A DNA stretch of 64,000 bases from Geobacter sp. (lineage in GTDB: Bacteria > Desulfobacterota > Desulfuromonadia > Geobacterales > DSM-12255): assembly GCA_009886125.1 (NCBI GenBank), contig VFJK01000007.1, positions 1 to 64,000 on the forward strand, written 5' to 3'. This document shows positions 34,520 to 44,500 of this stretch, in pieces. How positions within the stretch are numbered: position 1 is the first letter of the stretch; the number at the start of each line of letters is the position of its first letter. Both the position numbers and the translations under genes were made by a program. Below the pieces are notes generated by a model. That model was not told the origin of the DNA and made no database searches. It saw only the letters and a list, made by a program, of their open reading frames with translations.

Positions 34520-35757
34520 CGGCTATAAAAGGCTTTAACGATATCCTCCCCGGCGAAGTAGAGAAGTGGCACCATATAGAAGCAGCTGCCAGAGATGTAT
34601 TCAGCCGCTTCGGCTTTTCCGAAATCCGCGTCCCCATACTTGAGAAGACCGATCTTTTTGCCCGCTCCATCGGAGACACCACCGACATAGTTGAAAAAGA
34701 GATGTACTCCTTCATCGACAAGGGTGAGAACCGTATAACTCTCCGGCCTGAAGGGACTGCCGGCGTCATGAGGGCTTTCATCGAGCACAAGCTTTATGCT
34801 CTCGACCCTCTCAGTAAACTTTACTACATGGGACCCATGTTCCGCTACGAACGCCCGCAAAAAGGCCGCTACCGTCAGTTCCATCAGATCGGGGCCGAGG
34901 TCACCGGTGTCGCGAATCCCAAGATAGACGCTCAGGTCCTGACCATGCTCTCCCGGTTCTTTACTGAACTCGAACTGGATGAACCGACGCTTGAGATAAA
35001 CTCTCTCGGCTGCCCTGAATGCCGTCCTGCCTACCGTGAAACGCTGAAAGAGTTCCTCCGGTTAAAACTTGATGCACTCTGCGAAGACTGTTGCCGTCGC
35101 TTTGAAACCAATCCCCTGCGAGCACTTGACTGCAAGGTCGAAGGCTGCAAAACCGCAACCGCCGGCGCTCCTGCCATGCTTGAGCATCTCTGTACCGGAT
35201 GTGACACCCACTTTGCATCGACCCGTGAGTATCTCGAACTTGTCTCGACCCGGTACCGGATCAACAACAGGATGGTACGGGGTCTTGACTACTATACCCG
35301 GACAACTTTTGAGATGGTGACAGGTCTGCTCGGTGCCCAGAGTGCAGTTGCTGCCGGGGGAAGATACGACGGATTGATTTCGGATCTCGGCGGGCCACAG
35401 GTAACTGGTATCGGCTTTGCCGTGGGGGTCGAACGGGTTGCCCTGCTGCTTGATGCAGCAAAATTCTCTTCCTCACCTGATCTTTTCATTGTCGCACTGG
35501 GCGAACAGTCGGAGCGGAGGGCTTTCAGCATCGCCTGCGAACTCCAGGCGAGAGGAGTATCGGTCGAATTCGACTATGACGGCAAGAGCATGAAAAGCCA
35601 GATGCGGCGCGCTGACAAACTCTCCTGCAGTTTTACCCTGATCATCGGAGAATCTGAACTTGCCTCAGGGAAGGCGCCCTTGAAAGAAATGGCAACCGGG
35701 GTTCAGACTGAAGTGACGCTCGACACAGACAGCATCGCCAATCACCTGAAGAGCTGA
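34510..35757 (+). CDS. hisS: Histidyl-tRNA synthetase
   Basis: Class II synthetase charging tRNA-His. GTG start preceded by GGAG within the end of the previous gene. Motif 1 is IRVPILEKTDLFARSIG, motif 2 MFRYERPQKGRYRQFHQIG, the histidine-specific sequences are VRGLDYYTRTTFE and AAGGRYDGLI, and motif 3 is GIGFAVGVERV. The C-terminal anticodon-binding domain spans about 325-415. Length 415 is normal. Co-transcription with a diguanylate cyclase is unusual but the ten-base overlap makes it likely. Confidence 0.98.
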   Translation: MSITAIKGFNDILPGEVEKWHHIEAAARDVFSRFGFSEIRVPILEKTDLFARSIGDTTDIVEKEMYSFIDKGENRITLRPEGTAGVMRAFIEHKLYALDPLSKLYYMGPMFRYERPQKGRYRQFHQIGAEVTGVANPKIDAQVLTMLSRFFTELELDEPTLEINSLGCPECRPAYRETLKEFLRLKLDALCEDCCRRFETNPLRALDCKVEGCKTATAGAPAMLEHLCTGCDTHFASTREYLELVSTRYRINNRMVRGLDYYTRTTFEMVTGLLGAQSAVAAGGRYDGLISDLGGPQVTGIGFAVGVERVALLLDAAKFSSSPDLFIVALGEQSERRAFSIACELQARGVSVEFDYDGKSMKSQMRRADKLSCSFTLIIGESELASGKAPLKEMATGVQTEVTLDTDSIANHLKS

Positions 35758-35767
35758 AATCTCTGCC

Positions 35768-36859
35768 ATGAGATCTTCATCCCTCCGGATAGCAATAATT
35801 TTCTCAGCGATCCTCTGCATCAGCCTTCTCCACTACCTGACCCCTCTGCATCTTCACTACCTGCACGACATCTACCAGCGTTTCTACTACATCCCGATAA
35901 TCCTTGCCGCTCTCTGGTTCGGCTTCAGGGGTGGGCTCGGATGCGCTATCATCGTCAGTATCGCCTATACCCCTCATATCCTCTTCCAGTGGGGAGGGCA
36001 CTTCACTATGGAGATGGAGAAGTATCTCGAAATACTCCTCTACAACATAGTCGGAAGCCTTACCGGTCTGCTGTCACAGCGGGAGCAGGAACGGAGCCTT
36101 CAGCTTCAGCAGACTGCGGAGGGGCTTGAAGAGTCTTACAAAAAACTCCAGACACAATCCGACAGGATCATCGCCGTTGAGGAACAGCTCCGTCGCTCGG
36201 AAAAACTCTCGTCTCTCGGCGAAATGGCAGCCGTACTGGCGCATGAGATACGGAACCCGCTCGGCTCTATTCGAGGGACCGCCGAGATCCTCAAGGACGA
36301 CTACCCCCCAGGCACTCAAAAGCATGAATTTATAGAGATACAGATAAAGGAGACGGAGCGGCTGAACAATGTCGTTGAAGATTTTCTTAAAATGGCCCGC
36401 CAGCAGCCTTTTGAGATGAGCAGCTGCTCCATCACCGAAGAGCTGGAGACGATTGTCAAGCTCACTGAAAACCTGGCAAGGGATCAGGGGATCGAGCTGC
36501 TCCCCGAATTCCGGAAAAGCGTCAAGATCATCACACAAGGTGACGGGGAGAAGCTCAGACAGGCTTTTCTGAACATCATCAACAATGCTCTGCAGGCGAC
36601 CCTGCCGGGGGGAACAGTCTCGATCGACACCAGGATGACCGATTCAGCGGCAGAAATAACCTTCAAGGACACTGGAACCGGCATCGACAGCACTATCATT
36701 GACCGGATATTCGAGCCGTTTTTCACGACGAAAGCTGACGGAACAGGTCTGGGACTTGCCGTGACCAGAAAGATCATCGAAGGGCATGGCGGGAGCCTGA
36801 AGATCGACAGTAAACCCGAGAGCGCGACGACAGTTGTCGTCAGTCTGCCGTTACGGTAA
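35768..36859 (+). CDS. Membrane sensor histidine kinase (NtrB/ZraS-like)
   Basis: A 363-residue kinase with about three to four N-terminal membrane helices (10-110) and almost no periplasmic domain, so it probably senses a membrane or cytoplasmic signal. A coiled coil (110-145) leads to HisKA with the phospho-acceptor His in LAHEIRNPLGSIRG (near 158). HATPase_c motifs follow: NIINNALQA (N box), DTGTGID (G1), FEPFFTTKADGTGLGLAV (F and G2). It is followed 13 bp later by a sigma-54 activator, the cognate regulator by position. Confidence 0.94.
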   Translation: MRSSSLRIAIIFSAILCISLLHYLTPLHLHYLHDIYQRFYYIPIILAALWFGFRGGLGCAIIVSIAYTPHILFQWGGHFTMEMEKYLEILLYNIVGSLTGLLSQREQERSLQLQQTAEGLEESYKKLQTQSDRIIAVEEQLRRSEKLSSLGEMAAVLAHEIRNPLGSIRGTAEILKDDYPPGTQKHEFIEIQIKETERLNNVVEDFLKMARQQPFEMSSCSITEELETIVKLTENLARDQGIELLPEFRKSVKIITQGDGEKLRQAFLNIINNALQATLPGGTVSIDTRMTDSAAEITFKDTGTGIDSTIIDRIFEPFFTTKADGTGLGLAVTRKIIEGHGGSLKIDSKPESATTVVVSLPLR

Positions 36860-36872
36860 GAGAAGGAGCTTC

Positions 36873-38231
36873 ATGAAGCATAAGATCCTGATAATCGATG
36901 ACGATGCCTCACTCAGAAGGGTTCTTGAATTCAATCTTCAGAAAGCCGGATATGAAGTGACTGCAGCCGGCTCAGGAGAGGAAGGGATTGCCCTTTTCTC
37001 TGCAGCTCCGTCCCCACTGGTGATCACTGACATGAAGATGCCGGGGATGGACGGGATGCAGCTGCTGGGCTCAATAAAGGCATGTTCACCGGAGACACTG
37101 GTCATCATGATAACGGCCTTCGGTACGGTCGACATTGCTGTGCAGGCGATGAAGGCTGGTGCGTACGACTATATAACCAAGCCGTTCAACCGCGATGAAC
37201 TTCTGCTTACCGTTGCGAAGGCCTTGCAGTTGATCGATGTCGAGGCAGAAAACCGGAAGTTAAAGGAGGAACTGGCAGACCGAAGCGACTTCAGAACAGT
37301 TGTCGGGTCCTCTCCTCAGATGGATAAGGTCTTTTCCATAGTCCGGAAAGTCGCTGACACCGAGGCATCCGTCCTTATCACGGGCGAATCCGGTACCGGT
37401 AAAGAGCTTATCGCCCGCTCCATTCATGCCTTGAGCGACAGGAGGGGCTCCCCTTTCATCGCTATCAACTGCTCAGCCATCCCGCGAGACCTTCTGGAGA
37501 GTGAACTGTTCGGACATCTCAAAGGGGCTTTCACCGGAGCAGTCAAAGATAAACCGGGGAAATTCGAACTTGCTGATGGAGGGACCATCTTCCTCGATGA
37601 GGTGGGAGAACTTCCGCTCGAGCTTCAGCCAAAACTGTTGCGAGCACTGCAAGAGAAGGCCGTTGAGCCTGTTGGAGGCTCCACCCCCCGCAGCATCGAC
37701 TTCAGAGTCATCGCCGCTACAAATCTGGATATCGAAAAAGCACTGGGAGAGTTGACCTTCAGGGAAGACCTCTACTACCGGCTTGCAGTCATACCGATCC
37801 ATCTACCCCCTTTACGTGAGCGGAAAAATGATATACGGCTTTTGCTGAAGCACTTCTGCATCAAGCACGGTGCAGAAAAAGTTGTATTTGACGAACCGTC
37901 TCTCGCTGCACTGGAGAGATACAGCTGGCCCGGGAATGTCAGGGAGCTTGAGAATCTGACAGAGCGGCTGCTGATAATGCGCAGCAGTGACAACTTGACT
38001 TTGGATGATATTCCTGACAAGGTTCGCTCTACGGAAGGCCTGATATCCTCGGCTAAAGTAATCAATCTCCCGGAGGAGGGGTACTCTCTGGAAAAACTGG
38101 AGCAGGAGGTAGTAACCGAAGCGTTGAACCGTTCGGGCTGGAACCAGACTGCTGCTGCGCGTTTCCTGAAGATCCCGCGGCATACTCTTATCTACAGGAT
38201 GGAAAAATACGGCATTATCCCGGCAAAATAA
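36873..38231 (+). CDS. Sigma-54-dependent response regulator (NtrC family)
   Basis: Start set at 36873 after AAGGAG; a longer reading overlaps the kinase gene. REC domain 1-120 with phospho-acceptor Asp53 ([11 protein letters not shown]). AAA+ domain about 145-375 with Walker A GESGTGKE near 171, GAFTGA loop near 219 for sigma-54 contact, Walker [14 protein letters not shown], and the [19 protein letters not shown] segment. A Fis-type HTH ends the protein ([32 protein letters not shown]). Length 452. Targets are not evident. No strong -24/-12 promoter was found nearby. Confidence 0.95.
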   Translation: MKHKILIIDDDASLRRVLEFNLQKAGYEVTAAGSGEEGIALFSAAPSPLVITDMKMPGMDGMQLLGSIKACSPETLVIMITAFGTVDIAVQAMKAGAYDYITKPFNRDELLLTVAKALQLIDVEAENRKLKEELADRSDFRTVVGSSPQMDKVFSIVRKVADTEASVLITGESGTGKELIARSIHALSDRRGSPFIAINCSAIPRDLLESELFGHLKGAFTGAVKDKPGKFELADGGTIFLDEVGELPLELQPKLLRALQEKAVEPVGGSTPRSIDFRVIAATNLDIEKALGELTFREDLYYRLAVIPIHLPPLRERKNDIRLLLKHFCIKHGAEKVVFDEPSLAALERYSWPGNVRELENLTERLLIMRSSDNLTLDDIPDKVRSTEGLISSAKVINLPEEGYSLEKLEQEVVTEALNRSGWNQTAAARFLKIPRHTLIYRMEKYGIIPAK

Positions 38232-38241
38232 AATCCAGCAC

Positions 38242-39543
38242 ATGAATTTATCAAGGGTTAGAGTTATCTGCATGCTACGGATCATTCTTCTGCTACTCCT
38301 TTTTGCAGCACCGATTGCTGACTCCTCAGCATTGGCAGCTCCTTTGCGACACGATGCATTCGAACTGCTGAATATCCTCCGGGCGACCAGAGTCATAACA
38401 AGAAGCCCGGAAGAGTTCAAAAGTTTTGCAGCCACGATTGAAGATGCTGAAAGAAGCTATATCCGCGGTGAGATTAATGATGCCGAACAGATGTTCTCTC
38501 TTGCCATTCTGAAAGGCAAACTCCTGCTCAGTTACAAGATCAAGGAGGAACAGACCTCCTCCATAAAACAACTCCCCGACCGACCGGTTTTTGCACCGAT
38601 AAGCAGCAGCACAAAGACAATACCTGTCGTGACTGACCTCCCGCCTGATTCAAAACCTTTTTTACCGACCGATCAGACCTCTGACGATGATTTCACAGAG
38701 ACCAGGCTCTCTAACCGTATTGTCGGCGGGAAAGGCATCTACCTGGTAAAGAAAAAGGAGACATTAAGGCTTGTCGCCTCAAAACTGGGTGTCCGCTTAA
38801 GAGACCTTGCCAAAATGAACAGCCTGAAAATTGATGCATTGCTCACACCTGACCAGAAGATCCGCTACAACAACCGCAGAATCGTGCCGAAACTGATACG
38901 CAACGGCATAGTCGTCAATATCCCTGACAGAAGCCTGTACTTTTTCCGTAACGGCAAAGTATCTGCAAGTTACCCTGTTGCTCTTGGAATATCAAAAAAG
39001 AAGGAAAGCACGATCTGGCGCACCCCGGTAGGTAAATTCCAGATTATCGACAAAAAAGAGAATCCGACCTGGCGGATCCCGCCATCGATTCAGAAAGAGA
39101 TGGAAGAAAATGGTGAAGAAGTACTGGAGGTCATCCCCCCGGGGCCAAAAAACCCTCTTGGAAAATATGCCATGAGAACCACCCTCTCCGGGATCCTCAT
39201 CCACAGCACGACACGGCCTGCGTCGATAAACAGCTACAGCAGCCACGGATGCATCAGGGTGATGCCGGAGCATATGGAGAAACTGTTCAGGGAAGTATCT
39301 GTGCCTATGTACGGGGAGATCATCTACCAGCCGGTCAAGGTTGAAGTCACCGAAGGGGGGAAAGTGTTCCTGGAGGTGAATAACGACTCTTATGAGTATG
39401 TCGAGGATCTGTCATCCGAGGTAAGCCGGCTGCTGAAGAAACATCATGCGACTGACAAAGTCTCGTGGCAGAAGGTACATCAAACACTGAAAGAAAAAAC
39501 CGGCATTGCCATTGATGTGACTCTCAATGACATGCCGGAGTGA
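38242..39543 (+). CDS. LysM L,D-transpeptidase (YkuD family)
   Basis: Exported peptidoglycan cross-linking enzyme. The signal peptide is best read from the ATG at 38272 (MLRIILLLLLFAAP), preceded by AAGGGTTAGAG; the ATG at 38242 adds ten residues. A helical region (35-95) is followed by a linker, a LysM (about 165-212: YLVKKKETLRLVASKLGVRLRDLAKMN) that binds glycan, and a YkuD domain (about 225-355). The YkuD domain has the HSTTRPASINSYSSHGCIRV catalytic motif (Cys near 337). Such enzymes form 3-3 cross-links or attach lipoproteins. Confidence 0.92.
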   Translation: MNLSRVRVICMLRIILLLLLFAAPIADSSALAAPLRHDAFELLNILRATRVITRSPEEFKSFAATIEDAERSYIRGEINDAEQMFSLAILKGKLLLSYKIKEEQTSSIKQLPDRPVFAPISSSTKTIPVVTDLPPDSKPFLPTDQTSDDDFTETRLSNRIVGGKGIYLVKKKETLRLVASKLGVRLRDLAKMNSLKIDALLTPDQKIRYNNRRIVPKLIRNGIVVNIPDRSLYFFRNGKVSASYPVALGISKKKESTIWRTPVGKFQIIDKKENPTWRIPPSIQKEMEENGEEVLEVIPPGPKNPLGKYAMRTTLSGILIHSTTRPASINSYSSHGCIRVMPEHMEKLFREVSVPMYGEIIYQPVKVEVTEGGKVFLEVNNDSYEYVEDLSSEVSRLLKKHHATDKVSWQKVHQTLKEKTGIAIDVTLNDMPE

Positions 39544-39561
39544 CCGGTTAAGGAGTCTCTT

Positions 39562-39724
39562 GAATCCGTGACGGTGAGAGCCGTATCGAACGGAAACAGC
39601 GGGGCTTCGAGCAATGACGTTGCGATTGTTTATTCCGGTTGATATGGGCCAGCCGCTGGAAATGCCGCTAATGATGCAGAAGCAGAGCGTTGTAGTGAGA
39701 GACGGCTCTCACCGTCACGGTTTC
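39562..39724. repeat. Hairpin-bounded repeat element, copy 2
   Basis: The second copy of the element at 25609. The left arm GAATCCGTGACGGTGAGAGCCGT pairs with the right arm ACGGCTCTCACCGTCACGGTTTC at 22 of 23 positions. Where the left arm reads TGA here instead of TTG in copy 1, the right arm has changed to TCA to keep pairing. Inner conserved blocks are ATCGAACGGAAACAGC and GATGCAGAAGCAGAGCGTTG. It lies between convergent genes (L,D-transpeptidase and DAHP synthase). Confidence 0.8.
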
Positions 39725-39735
39725 AGCCGGGATCG

Positions 39736-40809
39736 TTACTTTTCGGGTAGCCGACGGCCGCCGCATTTTTTCAGCCTCTTATGGGCATCACGGAGAATCC
39801 GTTCGGTAGTTGCCCAGTCTATGCACTTGTCAGTGATTGAAATGCCGTACTTGAGTTTTGACAGATCCGCCGATATAGACTGATTCCCGTTCTGCAGATA
39901 GCTCTCAATCATGACCCCTGATATTGACCTGTTCCCCGCCTCGATCTGCGACAGGACTGCATTGAGCACTGCAGGCTGCTTCTCGTGGTCTTTCTCCGAG
40001 TTGCCATGGCTGCAGTCGACCATAATCGTCGGGAGAATCCCGGCTTTTTCAAGCATCTCCTCGGTCTTCAGTATATCTTCCGGCATATAGTTCGGTTTCT
40101 TACCGCTCCCCCGGAGCACTATATGCACTTCAGGATTACCGGTTGTCTGGACAATCGAGGTAAGCCCCTCGCGGTTTATGCCGAGGAAGCTGTGCGGGTG
40201 CAGAGCCGCTATCATCGCATCAAGAGCGATCTGAAGATTACCGTCAGTGCCGTTCTTGAACCCGATTGGGAACGAAAGCCCGCTGGCAAGCTCCCTGTGG
40301 GTCTGCGACTCGGTGGTACGTGCTCCGATCGCCCCCCAGCAGATCATGTCAGCAAGGTATTCCGGAGTGATCGGATCAAGCATCTCATTTGCTACCGGCA
40401 GCCGCAGCGACGTAATCTTGCAGAGCAGGTTGCGGGCGATTCCGAGTCCTTTCGATATCTTGTGTGTACCGTCCATATCAGGGTCATTGATGACCCCCTT
40501 CCAGCCGACGGTTGTCCTTGGTTTTTCGAAATAGACCCTCATGATGATAAACAGTTGATCTGAAAGTTCAGCGGCAAGAGCCGACAGACGATTTGCGTAA
40601 TCGATTGCACCGATCGGGTCATGAATCGAACAGGGACCGACAACGACCATAAGGCGCCGGTCAGAGCCTCTGAGAATCGCCTTGATCTGCTCGCGACTGG
40701 ATGTTATGAATTCACTCCCGCCTTCATTCATCGGAAAAACCTGACGAAGGTCTGTCGGAGCTATGATCGGCGTGATACTCTTTATCTTCAGGTTGTTAGT
40801 CTTGATCAT
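39736..40809 (-). CDS. Class I-alpha DAHP synthase
   Basis: 3-deoxy-D-arabino-heptulosonate-7-phosphate synthase, first step of the shikimate pathway (PEP plus erythrose 4-phosphate). The 357-residue enzyme is of the AroF/G/H type: RRLMVVVGPCSIHDPIGAIDYANRL, MRVYFEKPRTTVGWKGVINDPDMDGT, TPEYLADMICWGAIGARTTESQTHRELASGLSFPIGFKNGTDG and VDCSHGNSEKDH supply the metal ligands (Cys, His, Glu, Asp) and PEP contacts. The N-terminal extension (about 1-45) in this class forms the feedback site. It has no ferredoxin-like domain, unlike the free domain at 14241. It is transcribed alone. Confidence 0.96.
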   Translation of the reverse strand: MIKTNNLKIKSITPIIAPTDLRQVFPMNEGGSEFITSSREQIKAILRGSDRRLMVVVGPCSIHDPIGAIDYANRLSALAAELSDQLFIIMRVYFEKPRTTVGWKGVINDPDMDGTHKISKGLGIARNLLCKITSLRLPVANEMLDPITPEYLADMICWGAIGARTTESQTHRELASGLSFPIGFKNGTDGNLQIALDAMIAALHPHSFLGINREGLTSIVQTTGNPEVHIVLRGSGKKPNYMPEDILKTEEMLEKAGILPTIMVDCSHGNSEKDHEKQPAVLNAVLSQIEAGNRSISGVMIESYLQNGNQSISADLSKLKYGISITDKCIDWATTERILRDAHKRLKKCGGRRLPEK

Positions 40810-40977
40810 TTCATCTCCCGGAATATATACTGTCTGGACAAAGACATATGTTTTTTAGCAGATTTTCCCGTTATATTCTAATAAAATATGACAATAGTGA
40901 GCAGCGACAGCAACTTACGACACCATATTTACTCTTCATGAACATATAGTTTGCATTATCGAACAAAAGAGGCGCTT

Positions 40978-41304
40978 TTGAGCATCGAGATAAACGAGTC
41001 AGACATTTCAATAGATTTTTTTCGCGCATCAGGACCTGGTGGACAGCATAGAAATACCACAGACTCTGCTGTCAGGATACGGCATATCCCGACAGGGATA
41101 ACTGTCCAGGCATCCGAGTCAAGGTCACAGCTGCGAAACCGGGAAACTGCCATGCGGCGCCTGCGGGAGGCTCTCCTGAAACTGCAGCAAAGACGGAAGG
41201 TACGAAGAGCTACAAAAGTCCCGAGATCTGCCAAAGAGAAAAGACTCTCTCACAAACGCATTACTTCCCTCAAAAAAAATCTCCGCAGCAAACCGGACGA
41301 TTGA
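40978..41304 (+). CDS. RF-1 domain GGQ protein (release factor-like)
   Basis: A 108-residue protein with the peptidyl-tRNA hydrolysis motif GPGGQHRN near the N-terminus, then [33 protein letters not shown] and a basic tail ([20 protein letters not shown]). It lacks codon-recognition domains, so it fits stand-alone rescue factors of the ArfB/RF-H-like group that hydrolyse peptidyl-tRNA on stalled ribosomes (family inference). Start is uncertain: TTG at 40978 has AGAGG at good spacing, while TTG at 40951 adds nine residues. Confidence 0.82.
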   Translation: MSIEINESDISIDFFRASGPGGQHRNTTDSAVRIRHIPTGITVQASESRSQLRNRETAMRRLREALLKLQQRRKVRRATKVPRSAKEKRLSHKRITSLKKNLRSKPDD

Positions 41305-41369
41305 CGACCCATAATTTCCTCTTTTTCTTCGGCGCTCCGTGCAATAGCTTATTAACCTCCTGTTTTCAA

Positions 41370-41398
41370 TTGACACCTTAATTAGAACGGCGTATTTA
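41370..41398 (+). promoter_or_regulatory. Sigma70-like promoter of the secreted-protein cassette
   Basis: TTGACA at 41370-41375 and TATTTA at 41393-41398, 17 bp apart. Transcription would begin near 41405, giving a ~160-nt leader before the first large gene. Confidence 0.6.
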
Positions 41399-41440
41399 GC
41401 AAACACTCATTGTATTGCATTAAAAATCTGGAGAGGTTAA

Positions 41441-41530
41441 ATGGTGCCACATGGTCCATTTTTCGTGTCGTTATGGAACCGCTCGGGCCAGCAATTGCTG
41501 ATTGGGCGGTTTTTTGCGTTCTGTGACTGA
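41441..41530 (+). CDS. Putative 29-codon leader peptide
   Basis: A short open frame with an excellent ribosome site (GGAGAGG, four bases before the ATG). It encodes 29 residues starting MVPHGPFFVS and ending FFAFCD, rich in Phe, Gly and Arg with one Trp. Its codons 13-25 coincide with the terminator hairpin at 41477-41515. Translation of the frame would therefore open the hairpin. Could be chance, since the region is short, but ribosome site, hairpin and promoter line up as in attenuated operons. Confidence 0.4.
   Translation: MVPHGPFFVSLWNRSGQQLLIGRFFAFCD
41477..41515 (+). terminator. Intrinsic terminator in cassette leader
   Basis: AACCGCTC pairs with GGGCGGTT (one G-T pair), with an inner CAGC-AATT-GCTG stem and a following run of six T. 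It lies between the promoter at 41370 and the first large gene at 41563, so it would act as an attenuator or end a small leader RNA. Confidence 0.7.
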
Positions 41531-41562
41531 AAAACTGAATTATTGAGTTTATGGAGGGATAT

Positions 41563-44500
41563 ATGTTTCGCAAACACTCAAGGATCATCGCAGCGGTTGT
41601 ACTGTCATTTTTTACCTGGACCTCTGGCGGCCTTTTTTCTGTCGCCCATGCAGCACAGGATGCCGTCAAAAAGGCCAAGACTCAGGCTCCGGCAAAGAAG
41701 AGCGAGGGGGCAGAAGAACGCTTTGCCAAACTCACCGACGAACTGTCTGCCAACCTCTGCGACCAAAAAACAGATCATGCCGGCAAGAAGCAGAAGCTGA
41801 TCGCCCGCAAGGGTGAACTGGAGACCCTCGACACAGCCATCCGCACCGAATTCGCTGCTACCGAGCAACAGCTGAAGGCCGCCAAACTTCCAGCTGAAAT
41901 CCTGTCGCGGCATGCCAAGTTCGTCAAACACTACGACGACAACCTGAATGAATTGAAGAGGAACATCTCACTTGTTGAAAGCGCCAAGGGTGCTGAGGTA
42001 GAGACGGCGCTGGAGAAGAGCCGTCAGCACCTGGCAAAGGTAAAGGCCCCGTCGCGCCACCAGAAGCTCGATCCCAACAATCTTCCCCATCGGCAGCCAA
42101 AAGCCCTGAAGCGGGAGCCGCGGCTCAAGAAGGAGGAGTTTGACAAGGATCTCAAAAAAAACAAGCACGCCTGGAGAAGCACCAAGCGGATCATGGTTGC
42201 AGCCAACGGCTCGGTTGCCGGGCTATTGCCGTCGGATGGTCTTGCCGAAACAGTAGAAGTCCAGCTCACCCCGGAAATCAGGGCCAAGGCGCTGGAACTG
42301 GGGAACAGTCCGGTGAGGATCTACGAGTGGGTAAGGAACAATATTGATTACCAAGCATATTATGGCTCACTCAAAGGCTCTCAACAAACAATGCTGGAGT
42401 GTGCCGGAAACGATTTTGACCAGGCAAGTCTATTGATTGCACTACTGAGAGCTTCCAACATCGCCGCAAAATATGTCTACGGGACTGTTGAAATTCCGAT
42501 AGAAAGGGTCATGAGTTGGCTTGGTGTGACTGATCCGATGATGGCCATTTCAATGCTTGCGACCCAGGGTATTCCAATAAAAATTGCGACTACTGGAGGC
42601 ACAATTAAGGCCGTACAAATTGAGCATGTATGGGTTTCTGCATGGATTGATTATAATCCCTCGCGAGGTGCAGTTCATAAGCAGGGAGATACCTGGATTC
42701 CCCTTGATCCAAGCTTCAAGCAATATACCTCTCAAAAAGGGATGGACATGTATTCTCTCATGGGTTTCAGTGCCGCGCAGTTCTTGGAATCGTACATAAG
42801 AGACCCACGTGATGTTACTGCATACCAGGACTATGGCAAGCGCCTTGTCGATTTTGTTGATACAAATCTCCCCAATGCCACCATCGAGGACGTTTTCGGA
42901 ACTTCCGCTGTTAGTCATTCAAGGAGCATCGTCAAGAAAGAATATCCATTTCTCTTAGGCACCTTGCCCTATAAAGTCATTATAAAAGCTGGCCAGTTCA
43001 GTGAAATACCACTGCCTTACCGGTACTCAATCAGTATTCAGATTGGAGGAGACGCATTTGAGGGCACCTCCGGCATTAACTACACAGGCTGGCTTAGCAC
43101 TCTTGCAGATAAACGCGTCACGCTTTCCTATGAGCCCGCCACATCAACTGATGAATCCTTAGTTGCACAGTACGGCGGGAAGATGCTTGCCGTTCCTCCC
43201 TATTTGCTAAATGTAAAACCGGTTTTGAAGATAAACGGCGCTACTGTAGCTTCCGGAGCCGCCATTGGCCTTGGGAAAGACCAAAGTCTTGATATTAGCT
43301 TTTCAGGACCGGATGGTGATATGGATCGCGTTCAACATGTCATCACTGCTGGAGATTATTCAGCCATAGTTCTACCCTCGCAGAATACACCGAGCGCGGC
43401 GTCTTCTAAAAACATTGCGGCACTTTTCGAGAATGCAAAACGATACGATGCCGCTGATATCACCCTCGATGATCTTCTGGGTCAACTCCTCAATTCCATA
43501 GGCTATTCATATTTCTATCATATCGGTTTTGAAAATGATGTCTATGCAAAGACTATGCAACTCGAATACCGGCACCAGCCTTCAGAGGCTCTGGTCAAAC
43601 ACGGCATCTCAGTAAATTATTTATTCGGAATACCGCGAACGGTATCCGAAGGAAGCGTTAATATTGATGTGGCGAGAAATATCAAAAGTGTTTTTTCGCC
43701 TGCAAAGGACAAGACGCTGGAAAAGGACTTTATGATACTCTCCGGACTCTCGGCATCCAGTTGGGAGAGCCGAATACTGGAAGTTTTCTTTGATCTTCCT
43801 TCGGTTTCAGCTGTAAGGCTACTTAAGCTTGCATCAGAAAGAAATGTTCCTCTGCTTTCCATTGACAGCGCTAATCGAATAGATATGTTACCCCAACTTC
43901 AGGCAAGTGACGTAGTGAAAAATGATATTGAAAATGCCGTGAATGCTGGGAAGAAAGTAATAATTCCACAATCAGAAGTGACTTATAACCAATGGACTGG
44001 TACTGGATATATAGTCATGAATCCCGATACAGGTGCTGCGGGTTACATGATCAGTGGCGGGCTTGCAGGTGGAGGGACATCTGCCACGAGTGATTCCCTA
44101 AGAAATCCATCGCAAGAGCAATCAGTTTTTTCTATGCTCGCAAATCGCTCGTTTTGGGGGCAACGAATTGTTTTTATTGCTAAAGCATTTGTCGGGACGC
44201 CATATGTATGGGGCGGAAAAGAGATTGAAACCGGAGTAGATTGTTCTGGCTTTGTACATGAAGTTCATGAAACAGCAGGTATTTATATGCCAAAAGGAAA
44301 CGCAAGAAATCAATACAATTTGTGTTCTGCAATGGATTGGAGCCGTCCCTATGCTGATCGTACAGCTGGGGACATCATGTGGAATCAGGGGTTAACTCAT
44401 GTCGGTATAGAGGCTGGTATTAACACTATAATATGGCCACCGCATGCAGACCCCGGCACACCTGTTACCGGTGAAACAGTACTGCACGCATCAGGTCGTC

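Noticed and set aside
39562-39724. Group II intron domain V in the repeat element
   Set aside because: GAGCCGTAT and a nearby GGAAAC recall domain V, but the rest of the helix and the AGC triad are absent and there is no intron-encoded reverse transcriptase.
41405-41562. c-di-GMP or other known riboswitch in the cassette leader
   Set aside because: No GEMM-type conserved core and no other class consensus can be aligned. The leader is better explained by a short reading frame and terminator.
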